Assembly: GCF_900094585.1 (NCBI RefSeq)
Contig: NZ_FMAG01000009.1
Span: 62,001 to 126,000, forward strand
Source: Martinezella multihospitum
Lineage (GTDB): Bacteria; Pseudomonadota; Alphaproteobacteria; Rhizobiales; Rhizobiaceae
Length of the DNA stretch: 64,000 bases
Direction of reading: 5' to 3'
In this document: one piece after another, positions 42,847 through 51,647 of the stretch
Layout: each line of letters opens with the position of its first letter
How positions within the stretch are numbered: the first letter of the stretch is position 1
Made by a program: the position numbers and the translations under genes
Notes under the pieces: generated by a model
Told to the model about the DNA's origin: nothing
What the model saw: only the letters and a program-made list of their open reading frames with translations
The model's database searches: none

Positions 42847-43164
42847 TCAGTCGCTTTCAGCGACGGCGCAAAGCCTCCTTATTAAATCCTCCGGTTCGCC
42901 CTCGATCCGGAGGATTTTTTTGCGCGCAGTGTCACCGCTGACGAGGGCAAACATGGATTTGGGAACGCCAAGGCTCTTGGAAAGCAGGGCGATCAGCGCC
43001 TTGTTGGCCTTGCCCTTTTCCGGCGCCACCGAGACGCGCGCCTTCAGATAGCACTCGCCGTCGCTGCCGGCTTCCAGCCCATCGATTGCATCACGCCCGC
43101 CATTGGGCGTGAGCCTCACGGAGAGCCTGACGTGATCCGCAAAGGCCTGCCAGGCTTTGTTCAC
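42847..43164 (-). CDS. DUF167 (YggU) family protein
   Basis: A protein of about 105 residues of the DUF167 family: VRLTPNGGRDAIDG near the start, LKARVSVAPEKGKANKALI, and the ending ILRIEGEPEDLIRRL. Function is unknown. I use the GTG at 43164, whose GTGA overlaps the yggT stop; an upstream GTG (43194) would add ten residues. Linkage with yggT is widespread among bacteria. Its 3' end carries the ppa terminator on the opposite strand. Confidence 0.88.
   Translation of the reverse strand: MNKAWQAFADHVRLSVRLTPNGGRDAIDGLEAGSDGECYLKARVSVAPEKGKANKALIALLSKSLGVPKSMFALVSGDTARKKILRIEGEPEDLIRRLCAVAESD
42885..42921 (+). terminator. ppa terminator inside the antisense DUF167 gene
   Basis: AATCCTCCGG (42885-42894) pairs with CCGGAGGATT (42907-42916), followed by five more T. 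On the other strand the same bases encode the KKILRIEGEPEDL segment of the DUF167 protein. Confidence 0.9.
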
Positions 43165-43454
43165 CGCAGGAACAAGGGCACGATCGAATTCCACATCAGC
43201 GAGCGGATGAAGAAGATGATGAGCAGCAGGATGACCGGCGAGATATCGATGCCGCCGAGATCCGGCAGGATGCGGCGGATCGGGCGCAGGGCCGGCTCAG
43301 TGACCGCATAAAGGAAGTTGCCGATGGAGCTGACGAACTGATTGCTCGAATTGATGACGTTGAACGCATAGAGCCAGGAGAAGATGGCGCTGGCAATCAA
43401 GATCCAGGTATAAAGATTCAAAGCCAGATCAATGGTTTGAAATAAGGCGAGCAT
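43161..43454 (-). CDS. YggT family membrane protein
   Basis: A 97-residue membrane protein with two hydrophobic segments (about 5-28 and 68-92) around the conserved loop TEPALRPIRRILPDLGGIDISP. YggT proteins are linked to osmotic or cell-division functions, with no settled mechanism. The ATG at 43454 gives the typical MLALFQTIDLAL start. It overlaps the DUF167 start, so translation is coupled. Confidence 0.9.
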   Translation of the reverse strand: MLALFQTIDLALNLYTWILIASAIFSWLYAFNVINSSNQFVSSIGNFLYAVTEPALRPIRRILPDLGGIDISPVILLLIIFFIRSLMWNSIVPLFLR

Positions 43455-43590
43455 ATCCGTCTCCAATTCGCGGTTGACAGACATGTAGACATTGGCGACT
43501 AAACGGGCAAGTCCCATGCTCCGAAGCATGTTGAATCATGTTTAAAAGGCCGGCATTTGCGCTAGCGGCCGCATCGGAAAGTCTCGTCCC

Positions 43591-44847
43591 ATGTCGTTCG
43601 CTGCCAGCGGAGACCGGTTTGCCGCCTTCAGGCACGTTGCTTATACTTATTTCTTCTTCGCGCGATTTTTGACGGCTTTTGCCACGCAGGTCGTCAGCGT
43701 CTCCGTTGGCTGGCAGATGTATGAGCACACCGGCCAGCCGATCTATCTCGGTCTGATCGGTCTCGTGCAGTTCCTGCCGTCGCTACTGCTGATCCTGGTG
43801 ACGGGCACGGCTGCGGACCGCTACAACAGGCGGCGGATTTCCGCGATCTGCATTTTCGTCGGCACCCTCTGCGCGGCCGCGCTGCTGTTCCTGACCGTAT
43901 CGGGCACCTTCGCTCCGCTGCCTGTGTTTCTGATCCTCACGGTCTTCGGCATAGAACGCGCCTTCATGACGCCGGCCATGCAGTCGCTGGCGCCCAATCT
44001 GATTCCGCCCGAAGATCTGACGAACGCCATCACCTGGAACTCGATGTCATGGGATGCAGCCGCCATCCTCGGCCCCGTTGCCGGCGGCCTGCTTTATGGC
44101 GTCGGTGCCGATGTCGCCTATACCGTGGCCGTCTTTTTCTTTGCGGCCGGCTCGGTGCTGACATTCCTGATCCCGAAGCCGCAGCAGCGCCTCGCGCATG
44201 AGCGGCGAAGCCTGAGCGAGATGCTAGCCGGCTTCCGTTTCATCTGGTCGGAGAAAGTGGTGCTCGGTGCCGTCTCGCTCGATCTTTTCGCCGTGCTGCT
44301 CGGCGGTGCGGTTGCGCTGATGCCCATCTACGCGCGCGATATCCTGACGCTCGGGCCGTGGGGTCTCGGCATGCTGCGCGCAGCGCCAAGCTTTGGCGCG
44401 ATCGCCATGGGCCTTTTCCTGGCGACCTATCCTATCCGCAATCGTGCCGGCATCTGCATGTTTGCCGGCGTTGCCATGTTCGGCGTCGGAACCCTGGTCT
44501 TCGGCATCTCGCATACGCCGTGGCTGTCGATAACAGCTCTGGCCATCATGGGCGCCTCCGACCTGATCTCCGTCTACGTCCGCGAGACGCTGATCACGCT
44601 CTGGACGCCGGATCACGTGCGCGGCCGTGTCAATGCCGTCAACATGGTCTTCGTCGGCGCGTCGAACGAGCTCGGCGAATTCCGCGCCGGCACCATGGCG
44701 CATTATTTCGGCGCGATCCCCGCCGTGGTCATCGGAGGACTCGGCACGCTGACCGTCGCCATCCTCTGGGCCACAGGTTTCCCGCAGCTTCGCCGGATCG
44801 ACAGCCTGAACGCGCCCGACCGTGACGGCGAGCCGCAACCGGCTTGA
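43591..44847 (+). CDS. MFS transporter, EntS-like
   Basis: A 418-residue major facilitator with 12 hydrophobic segments. TGTAADRYNRRR near residue 71-82 is the loop 2-3 signature, and LIPPEDLTNAITWNSMSWD near 136-154 recurs in the EntS/multidrug group. It may export a siderophore or drug; no siderophore genes are nearby. The ATG at 43591 is the first. The next gene begins 11 bp after its stop, so the two may be co-transcribed. Confidence 0.9.
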   Translation: MSFAASGDRFAAFRHVAYTYFFFARFLTAFATQVVSVSVGWQMYEHTGQPIYLGLIGLVQFLPSLLLILVTGTAADRYNRRRISAICIFVGTLCAAALLFLTVSGTFAPLPVFLILTVFGIERAFMTPAMQSLAPNLIPPEDLTNAITWNSMSWDAAAILGPVAGGLLYGVGADVAYTVAVFFFAAGSVLTFLIPKPQQRLAHERRSLSEMLAGFRFIWSEKVVLGAVSLDLFAVLLGGAVALMPIYARDILTLGPWGLGMLRAAPSFGAIAMGLFLATYPIRNRAGICMFAGVAMFGVGTLVFGISHTPWLSITALAIMGASDLISVYVRETLITLWTPDHVRGRVNAVNMVFVGASNELGEFRAGTMAHYFGAIPAVVIGGLGTLTVAILWATGFPQLRRIDSLNAPDRDGEPQPA

Positions 44848-44858
44848 GGGCTTGCGCG

Positions 44859-45479
44859 ATGACAAGGAAGCCGGATCGATACAATTCGTTTTCGGCGCTC
44901 CGCGAGCGTGAAACCGAGGGCGTCGCCTATCGCATCCATATCGAGGATCGATCGTCGCCTATCGCTGTCATCGCTCCCCATGGCGGCTTTATCGAGCCTG
45001 CCACATCCGAAATCGCTCTGGCGATCGCGGGTGAAAGGTTCTCCCTTTATCGTTTCGAAGGGCTCGATCCGGTGAGGCTCCATCATGAGCTGCACGTCAC
45101 CTCCGAAAATTTCGATGAACCGATAGCAAACGGCTTGGTGGCCAATTCATGGATTGTCGTCGCCGTTCATGGGCGGACGGATCGGGATGATCCGCTGACG
45201 AGCTGGATCGGCGGTCTCGACACATCGCTTCGCGACCGGATCGTTAGGACATTGCGGCTCAATGGCTTTGTGGCGGCCGCGAGAGTGAAGGGGGAGGCGC
45301 TTGCGGGAGCTTCCGCCGGCAATATCTGCAATCGCGGCAAGCGGCAGGCCGGTGTCCAGCTCGAGATCCCGCGAAGCGTCAGGGACGCTCTCATGGCGGA
45401 TGCGGAGCAACTGAAGCGGTATGCGGGAGCGATCCGCTATGCGATCGATGAATTCGATCGCGCGTTTTTGTCAGGCTAG
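44859..45479 (+). CDS. poly-gamma-glutamate hydrolase family protein
   Basis: A 206-residue protein resembling phage-type poly-gamma-glutamate hydrolases (PghP/YmaC-like zinc enzymes). The N-terminal strand AVIAPHGGFIEPATSEIA has His41 and Glu46 as likely metal ligands; VAVHGR near 104 and NRGKRQAGVQLEIPRSVRD near 168 complete the pattern. There is no signal peptide. The substrate in this organism is unknown, and no capsule genes are nearby. Its stop shares the CTAG tetranucleotide with the convergent GATase stop. Confidence 0.82.
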   Translation: MTRKPDRYNSFSALRERETEGVAYRIHIEDRSSPIAVIAPHGGFIEPATSEIALAIAGERFSLYRFEGLDPVRLHHELHVTSENFDEPIANGLVANSWIVVAVHGRTDRDDPLTSWIGGLDTSLRDRIVRTLRLNGFVAAARVKGEALAGASAGNICNRGKRQAGVQLEIPRSVRDALMADAEQLKRYAGAIRYAIDEFDRAFLSG

Positions 45480-46213
45480 GCTTCGCAGGCAGCCATCGCT
45501 TGCTTGCCCTCGAAGACGAGATCGAGGAATTCGGAAAGCCAGGCCTTGAGCGCGGCGTCGAAGATCATACGACCTTCCAGGTGCTCGCGGCCCTGCTGGG
45601 CGTTCGGCATGCAGAAGCGGTGCTCGCCATGCACGACCCAGCGCTGCATCATGGCGCGCGTGAGTTCGGCATGGAACTGCAGGCCCCAGGCATTGGCGCC
45701 GTAGCGATAGGCCTGGTTCGGATAGGTCTCTGCCGTTGCCAGCAGGTCGGCGCCATGCGGCAGTTCGAAGCCTTCGCGGTGGAAGTGATAGACCATTTGC
45801 GGCCAGCGCATCAGCAGCCGGCCCTTTTCCGTCGGCTGCAGCGCATACCAGCCGATCTCGGTCTTGCCGTCGTCTCGCGCCTTCACCTTGGCGCCGAGAT
45901 GGCGGGCGAGCAGCTGCGCACCAAGGCAGATGCCGAGATAGGGCCGGTTTTCTTTAAGCGGTACCTTCAGCCAGTCGGTTTCGGACTTGATGAACTCATC
46001 CGGGTCGTTGGCGCTCATCGGGCCGCCGAAGACGACGGCGCCGGCATGTCCCTCAAGCGTCGAGGGCAGGCGTTCGCCAAGCACCGGGCGACGGATATCG
46101 AGATCGTAGCCCTTTTCCAGCAGCATCTGGCCGACGCGGCCGGGGCTGGAGCGCTCCTGATGCAGAACGATCAATATCGGACGGCCAGCGCTCTTCGGCG
46201 CTTCAATCATCAT
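45476..46213 (-). CDS. class I glutamine amidotransferase
   Basis: A 245-residue stand-alone GATase1. The nucleophile is Cys96 in GICLGAQLLA, and the His-Glu pair is His181 and Glu183 in LQFHAE. Proteins like this resemble GMP-synthase-like or gamma-glutamyl hydrolase-type GATases, but the acceptor is unknown. The start overlaps the TerB gene stop by 11 bp, implying coupled translation. Confidence 0.9.
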   Translation of the reverse strand: MMIEAPKSAGRPILIVLHQERSSPGRVGQMLLEKGYDLDIRRPVLGERLPSTLEGHAGAVVFGGPMSANDPDEFIKSETDWLKVPLKENRPYLGICLGAQLLARHLGAKVKARDDGKTEIGWYALQPTEKGRLLMRWPQMVYHFHREGFELPHGADLLATAETYPNQAYRYGANAWGLQFHAELTRAMMQRWVVHGEHRFCMPNAQQGREHLEGRMIFDAALKAWLSEFLDLVFEGKQAMAACEA

Positions 46214-46688
46214 TGCCTGTCTCCACCCTCGAACCGGGCGCGCGTGCGGCTGCTTCCTGACGCTTCATGATGCGCTCGCGGTCGGAAATGCCCATGAGGT
46301 CGGCGATGCGCCAGATCGCATGGTCTTCCATCTCGCTGCGCTCGCCGTCGGCATAGACGATATCCCAGAGGATGCCGAGCAGTTCGAGGCGCTGCGTGCT
46401 GTCGAGATGCCGCTTCAGGTCGGAGGTGAAGCGATAATAGTCGACGGCTTCGCTTTCGGCTTCCTCGCCGGCGGCGATCAGCCGGTCGAGCTGGCGGCCA
46501 TCCAGACCATATTGATCCTTCAGGAGCTTGCGCAGCCGCTTCTTCTCGCTGTTTTCGATCTTGCCGTCCGCCTCCATGACCTGGATGCAGAGCGCTGCCA
46601 CCGCGACACGTGGGTCGTCGGGGGCGAAGCCGGATCTGGGGTGGTCCTGGGTCAGGTTATGAAGGAATTCCTGAAAGCGTTCGAACAT
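46203..46688 (-). CDS. TerB-family protein
   Basis: A 161-residue all-helical TerB-domain protein: VAVAALCIQVMEADGKIENSEKK (first metal-loop Asp region) and LLGILWDIVYADGERSEMED (second acidic loop). TerB domains bind metal and act in tellurite or stress-response settings; no tellurite cluster is present. It lies directly upstream of the GATase gene with an 11-bp overlap. Confidence 0.88.
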   Translation of the reverse strand: MFERFQEFLHNLTQDHPRSGFAPDDPRVAVAALCIQVMEADGKIENSEKKRLRKLLKDQYGLDGRQLDRLIAAGEEAESEAVDYYRFTSDLKRHLDSTQRLELLGILWDIVYADGERSEMEDHAIWRIADLMGISDRERIMKRQEAAARAPGSRVETGNDD

Positions 46689-46756
46689 CCGTTTCCATTC
46701 TCAAAGCAAGCAGAGCAGGGTTCTTGGGGCACCATGCTCAATCTTTTTGTCTTCCC

Positions 46757-46804
46757 GCAATTCCGGACGCAAAACCGCTGCGCAGTTTTGCCGGAATTGC
46801 TCTA
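46757..46804. repeat. half RIME-like palindrome at the hemY 3' end
   Basis: GCAATTCCGG (46757-46766) and CCGGAATTGC (46791-46800) enclose a nested CAAAAC/GTTTTG. The terminal TAGAGC (minus strand, 46804-46799) supplies the hemY stop codon. Confidence 0.8.
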
Positions 46805-48409
46805 AAACAACTTGAGCCGCGTCTTGGGTTCCGGTTCAAGTTTATGATCCTTCACACCCGGATCATCAGGCGCACCACCGAAGAAGGGCCGGGGCTCAGA
46901 CTCCTGCTGCGCCGGTTTTGGCGCTGCCTCGGATGCGCTTGAAGCGGGTTTCGCCACGACGGGCTCCAATTCCATGACATAGGTATCGGCGGCCGGCGAT
47001 GCAACTTTCGGTGAACTTGGCTTTTCCGCCGCGGTTGCGGGAGAGGCGTCGCGCACCGGCGGCAGCGACTTCAGCGCCGCGTCGACCGACACCGTGGAAC
47101 CTTCTTCGACCGGACCTTCGATCTGGCCGAAGGGCGCTTTCCATTCGAAGGCATCGAGACGGCCCGTGATCGGCGACAGCGGCAGCCATTTCTCCGAAAC
47201 GAAGCCATCGGCAACCCAGGCCGGATCGCGCGGCGCGCGCAGGGCCTGCGCCATCCAGTGGCGGATGCGGCCCTGATCGCCGCTTTCGGCTTCTTCAATG
47301 TCAGCCAGCAAAAGGAAGGCACCTTCGCGCGCATCGATCCTTGCGGCGGCTTCGGCCTTGGCACGGGCCTTGGCAAAATCGCCGGCATCCATCGCCGCCT
47401 TTGCGGTCAACAGGAGGGCCTCGACATTGTTCGGGCGGATCGCCTCCAGCCTCTCGGCGCGCTTCAAACGGTCAAGAACGGAATCGCCGCTGCGGGCTCG
47501 CACGTAAGCCCGACCGATTTCGGGGTGCGGCTGCGCCTTCCAGACCTGCTCAAGGGTGGAAGCGGCCTTGCGTACCTTGTCTTCGCGGAAGAGTGCCTTA
47601 GCGGCGATCAATGCTGCAGGCACGAAATCGTCCACGAGCTTCAGCGCTGCCAGCGCATCGTCGCGGGCGCCTGTCGGATCGCTCTCCAGCTTGTCGCTGG
47701 CGCGGGCCGTCAGCAGCACGGCGCGTTGACGATTGGCCGTGGTCTTGCTGACGACCTGGGCGGCCTTCTGCTGGTCCAGAAGTTTGATGGCATCATCCCA
47801 GCGGCCGGCCTGGCTGCGATATTCCAGTGTCGCCTGCGCCGCCCAGGGCAGATAGGGCGCCTGGTCGGCGGCCTTCTCGGCATATTGCCGCGCTGCCTCA
47901 TGCGCGCCGAGGCGCTTGGCTTCGAGATAAAGGCCGCGCAGCCCGAGCTCGCGCGTTTCCGGATCATTGGCCATCTGCTCGAACTTCTGACGAGCCTCGT
48001 CATGCTTGCCTTCGATCAGGGCGGCCTGGGCCTCAAGCAGGTTGATGAGCGGCTCCTGATCAGCGCGGATGAGGCCGCGGGTGCGAGCCGCCATCTTGCG
48101 AGCCAGCAGAGAATTGCCAGCCCCGGCCGCGATCAGGCCGGTCGACAGTGCCTGATAGCCGCGATCGCGCTTGCGGGCGCGGAAATAGCGGGTGACGGAG
48201 TGTGGCGAGGTCCAGATCAACCGCACGAACCACCAGACGATCATCACCGCGGCCACGATCGCAATCAGGATCGCGGCGGCAACGATGAGCTTCGTCTGGT
48301 AAAGCTGGCCTTCCCAGACCAGCGAGAGATCGCCGGGCCGATCCGCCAGCCAGGAAAAGCCATAGCCGAGAGCCAGGACGAGAATGGCGAAGATAAGCAG
48401 TCTGATCAT
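46802..48409 (-). CDS. hemY: HemY-type TPR membrane protein
   Basis: A 535-residue inner-membrane protein with two N-terminal transmembrane helices (about 3-20 and 42-67), the HemY_N domain and a TPR-like helical region to about 410. A disordered Pro/Ala/Glu-rich tail follows. HemY is tied by operon position to late haem synthesis, with no proven enzyme activity in this form. It is the last gene of hemC-hemD-mic60-hemY. The TAG stop is formed by the first bases of a palindromic repeat. Confidence 0.92.
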   Translation of the reverse strand: MIRLLIFAILVLALGYGFSWLADRPGDLSLVWEGQLYQTKLIVAAAILIAIVAAVMIVWWFVRLIWTSPHSVTRYFRARKRDRGYQALSTGLIAAGAGNSLLARKMAARTRGLIRADQEPLINLLEAQAALIEGKHDEARQKFEQMANDPETRELGLRGLYLEAKRLGAHEAARQYAEKAADQAPYLPWAAQATLEYRSQAGRWDDAIKLLDQQKAAQVVSKTTANRQRAVLLTARASDKLESDPTGARDDALAALKLVDDFVPAALIAAKALFREDKVRKAASTLEQVWKAQPHPEIGRAYVRARSGDSVLDRLKRAERLEAIRPNNVEALLLTAKAAMDAGDFAKARAKAEAAARIDAREGAFLLLADIEEAESGDQGRIRHWMAQALRAPRDPAWVADGFVSEKWLPLSPITGRLDAFEWKAPFGQIEGPVEEGSTVSVDAALKSLPPVRDASPATAAEKPSSPKVASPAADTYVMELEPVVAKPASSASEAAPKPAQQESEPRPFFGGAPDDPGVKDHKLEPEPKTRLKLF

Positions 48410-48425
48410 TGCTGCGCTCCGTCAT

Positions 48426-48540
48426 TAGAGCCGGATGATTTTAGATCGAAACGATCTAAAATCTGAATCCGCTCTAAAATCAAATAGGTAGAGCATGATG
48501 TCGTCCGAAAATCGCTCATACTTTTCAGCATCATGCTCTA
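48426..48540. repeat. two palindromes between mic60 and hemY
   Basis: Element 1 (48426-48476) runs TAGAGC...GCTCTA with inner 12-bp arms GATTTTAGATCG/CGATCTAAAATC. Element 2 (48489-48540) has perfect 12-bp arms TAGAGCATGATG/CATCATGCTCTA. The right end of element 2 supplies the mic60 TAG stop. Confidence 0.85.
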
Positions 48541-49818
48541 ATTCTGTTTCCCGGTATTGGCGATCGCCTTCGACAGGGCGTCGCTTACCAGATCCTCGAC
48601 GCGGATGCGGGCCTCCAGCGATTGCTTGAAGGCGGCCGATGCGGATTTGGCCGCATCGGGCAGGCTGTTCCATTCCGTCACCGCGCCGGGCAGATCGCCG
48701 TTCCTCACCTTGTCCTCGAAGCGGGCGGCGATGGCATCGATACCGTCGCCGGGGACATTGCCGACGGGGCGGACCTGCACCAGCGATTTGGCGCCCGACA
48801 TCAGCCGGCTGCTCCAACTCTGATTCGGATCGTCGGTCTGTGCGGTGGCGACGATCGCGGTCGCGACATCGGAAACCTGACGGATCAGGTCGGCGCGGGA
48901 GGGCACGCCGGTCTGTGCGAAATTCTTGAGATCGGCAACGGCCGGATCGTCCGGCGCGACATTGGCAAAAGTGTCGAGCTCAGGTTGGAAGGGGCCGCCG
49001 CGGTCGATTGCCGCCTTCAGCGCCGCCGCCGCGATGGCGCGGGCAACCGCGCTTTCCTGGCTCGGCCCGCTCAGCTTCTTTTCGGCGTCGTCAAGACGCT
49101 TGCTGACTTCGGCATCGGAGGAGGCCTGGCTCTGCGTTGCCTTGCTGAGATCCGATTTCAGCTGCTCGACCTCGCTGGTCAGCGAAGCGATCTTCTGTTC
49201 TGAAGCAGGATTTGCGGCTCCACCCGAACCACTTGCCGAAGCGCCGTTGGCAGCGCTCGTTTCAAGCGCTGCGACGCGAGCGGCAAGCGCCTCGTCGGGC
49301 TTGGCTGCCGGCGCGGCGGCGAGATTGGCGATGCTCTGCTTGAGGCCGTCGATCTCCGCATTCAATGCGGTGATCTCGGTAGAACTTTCTTTGCTTGCAC
49401 GGCCGCCAGGCAGGAAGCCCGCATACTGCAAGGCGCCGGCGCAGATGAGGGCGATCAGGCCGCCGGTGATGCCGGCCGCGATAAGGCCTGACGTCGAGCC
49501 TTCACGCGATTGCGGCCGCTCCGTATGAGACGGATGTTCGGCATGGGAAGGCGGAGGATCGGCCTGCTGCGCCGCTGCTGTTTGCGGTTCTTCCGGCGCG
49601 GCAGCGAAGATAGACTCCTGAGCCTCCTCCCGAAGTGGTTCCTTCTCCGCTTCAAGCGGCATTTCCACTTCATCAGCCGAGGAGCCGCCAAGCTCGCCAT
49701 GGCTGCGCTCGGTCAAATCCTCGCGAGCTGCGTCCTGCGCAGTTTTTTCGGCTTCCAGATCGATCGTGACCGGTTCGTCGTTGGGCTTCGAATGGTTAGG
49801 CGTTTTTCGCGATACCAT
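48538..49818 (-). CDS. mic60: alphaproteobacterial Mic60 (mitofilin) homologue
   Basis: A 426-residue envelope protein: an acidic cytoplasmic N-terminus, one transmembrane helix (about 109-131), a coiled-coil region (about 145-260) and a conserved helical C-terminal domain (LPGAVTEWNSLPDAAK, EARIRVEDLVSDAL). It matches the bacterial Mic60/mitofilin family, related to mitochondrial crista organisers, which in alphaproteobacteria is encoded in the hem operon as here. It may shape the inner membrane or link to the outer membrane. Its stop lies in a palindromic repeat. Confidence 0.87.
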   Translation of the reverse strand: MVSRKTPNHSKPNDEPVTIDLEAEKTAQDAAREDLTERSHGELGGSSADEVEMPLEAEKEPLREEAQESIFAAAPEEPQTAAAQQADPPPSHAEHPSHTERPQSREGSTSGLIAAGITGGLIALICAGALQYAGFLPGGRASKESSTEITALNAEIDGLKQSIANLAAAPAAKPDEALAARVAALETSAANGASASGSGGAANPASEQKIASLTSEVEQLKSDLSKATQSQASSDAEVSKRLDDAEKKLSGPSQESAVARAIAAAALKAAIDRGGPFQPELDTFANVAPDDPAVADLKNFAQTGVPSRADLIRQVSDVATAIVATAQTDDPNQSWSSRLMSGAKSLVQVRPVGNVPGDGIDAIAARFEDKVRNGDLPGAVTEWNSLPDAAKSASAAFKQSLEARIRVEDLVSDALSKAIANTGKQN

Positions 49819-49898
49819 GAGGTCCTCTTTATCATGCGCTGCAACGAAGTTAGACAGACAAGGCGATTATGGAAAGGCCTTACATCAAAATTGCGACC

Positions 49899-50627
49899 TT
49901 ACGCGCGGATCAGAAGCGCCATAAGCCTGTCTTCATTCGGCATGTCGGCAATATCGACGCGGGATCGCATCGGCTCGGGAACTGCGCTGGCGATGGTTTC
50001 GCTCAGGCAGAGAAACCGTGTTTCGGCAAAGATGCCAGGGTTGTGCCGAACGAATGGCAGGCTGAAAAAGCGTTTCGCCGTCTCGTGGGAATAAAGCAGT
50101 ATGGCGTCTGCGCGGGTGTCGGCGAAAAGCCGGCGAAGATTGTTGTCGTCGGGGACAATATTCTGCATCTGGTAGCATTCGACGGTCAGGAAAGGCAGGT
50201 GCCGCTCAGCCAATCCGGCTTCGAAACCGGCGGCCCGTGGAGAACCTGCAAGATAGAGGAGGGGGCCGTTGTTCAGGCCTGAAGGGTGGCTGGAGATCAT
50301 GGCGGCAAGCTCTGCACCGCCGCCTTCGGACATGGCGATATTGCTGAATCCGAGATCAGCCGCTTCCTTGGCTGTCGCCTTTCCCACGGCAAAGAGGCGA
50401 CGACCAAGATGAGGCACAAGATCGGAACCCAATAGCGAAAGCGCCCGGATCGCCTCGGCGCTGGTGACGGCGATGTCGCCCTGCGTGGCCAGGAGCGCTC
50501 GTCTCGCTTCCTCGGCATCGTGGACAGGTTCGGCCAGCGGCAGCAGCAGGGGTTCGTGTCCCATCTGCTCCAGCCGCCGCATGGTGCGCTCACCCGAATG
50601 CTGAGGGCGGGTGACGACGACGCGCAT
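49899..50627 (-). CDS. hemD: uroporphyrinogen-III synthase
   Basis: HemD cyclises hydroxymethylbilane to uroporphyrinogen III with inversion of ring D. The 242 residues begin MRVVVTRPQHSGERT and show the loosely conserved two-domain Rossmann-like fold with FAVGKATAKEA (near 80) and YSHETAKRF (near 178), the region around the family tyrosine. It lies 6 bp downstream of hemC, so co-transcription is near certain, and 80 bp upstream of mic60. Confidence 0.93.
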   Translation of the reverse strand: MRVVVTRPQHSGERTMRRLEQMGHEPLLLPLAEPVHDAEEARRALLATQGDIAVTSAEAIRALSLLGSDLVPHLGRRLFAVGKATAKEAADLGFSNIAMSEGGGAELAAMISSHPSGLNNGPLLYLAGSPRAAGFEAGLAERHLPFLTVECYQMQNIVPDDNNLRRLFADTRADAILLYSHETAKRFFSLPFVRHNPGIFAETRFLCLSETIASAVPEPMRSRVDIADMPNEDRLMALLIRA

Positions 50628-50633
50628 CCCTCG

Positions 50634-51563
50634 TCAGGTCCAGTCTTCGAAAAAGGTGCTGCCGGCCTCGGCGCGGATCGCCTGGCCGGCATTGATCCCC
50701 AGCGCCTCGGCATCGCGGCGGTGGCCCTCGATGGTGGTCGTGTGCACCTGCTTGCCATCCGGGGTGAGGATCATGCCGAAGAAGCGCAGATGATCGCCTT
50801 CGCAAATTGCGTAGCCGGCTATCGGCGTGCGGCAGGAACCGTCAAGCGCGGCCAGGAAGGCGCGTTCACAGGATACGGCATCGAAAGTCGGCGCGTCGTT
50901 GACGGCGGCGAGCAGATCGTTCATCCGCGCGTCATCGATGCGGCTTTCGATTGCGATGGCGCCTTGCGCGGGCGCTGGAGGGAATTCGTCCGGGTCGAGA
51001 ATATCGGTGATGACCTCGACCATACCCAGTCGCTTCAGGCCGGCAAGCGCCAGCAAGGTCGCGTCGGCCTGTCCCTCTTCCAGTTTGCGAAGGCGAGTCT
51101 GGACCGAGCCGCGGAAGGTGATGACGTTGATATCTGGGCGCAGCCGGCGGATCAGCGCCTGGCGGCGCAGCGACGCGGAGCCGACCGTGGCACCACGCGG
51201 CAGCTCGATCAGTTTCGGCGCAGTGCGGCCGATGACGGAATCGCGGATATCTTCGCGCGGCAGATAAGCGGTGAGCGCCAGGCCTTGGGGCAGCTTCGTC
51301 GCCATATCCTTGGCGGAGTGGACGGCGAAGTCGAGCTCGCCCGAGGCCAGCTTCTCTTCGAGTTCCTCGGTGAACAGGCCCTTGCCGCCGATTGCCGCGA
51401 GCGAACGGTCGGTGATGCGGTCGCCCTTGGTGGTGAGCACGACGATTTCGAACATCTCTTCCGGAAGGCCGTGCGCCGCCATCAGACGGTCGCGCGCCTC
51501 GTGTGCCTGGGCGAGCGCCAGCGGGCTGCCGCGCGTGCCGATCCGGAAAGGTTTTGTTTGCAT
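50634..51563 (-). CDS. hemC: hydroxymethylbilane synthase (porphobilinogen deaminase)
   Basis: HemC polymerises four porphobilinogens into hydroxymethylbilane. The 309-residue protein has RIGTRGSPLALAQ near the start, VHSAKDMATKLP near 90, and Cys244 in DGSCRTPIAGYA, which carries the dipyrromethane cofactor. The ATG at 51563 (MQTKPFRIG) is the family start; an in-frame ATG at 51602 would add 13 residues. It is divergent from tsaD. Confidence 0.95.
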   Translation of the reverse strand: MQTKPFRIGTRGSPLALAQAHEARDRLMAAHGLPEEMFEIVVLTTKGDRITDRSLAAIGGKGLFTEELEEKLASGELDFAVHSAKDMATKLPQGLALTAYLPREDIRDSVIGRTAPKLIELPRGATVGSASLRRQALIRRLRPDINVITFRGSVQTRLRKLEEGQADATLLALAGLKRLGMVEVITDILDPDEFPPAPAQGAIAIESRIDDARMNDLLAAVNDAPTFDAVSCERAFLAALDGSCRTPIAGYAICEGDHLRFFGMILTPDGKQVHTTTIEGHRRDAEALGINAGQAIRAEAGSTFFEDWT

Positions 51564-51647
51564 CCGCTTTGATCCGTTGTTACCGACAGTTCCCGTAACC
51601 ATATTTCCGCTTTACCGCAATCGACCTGTAGGCAACGAACTTTCTCC

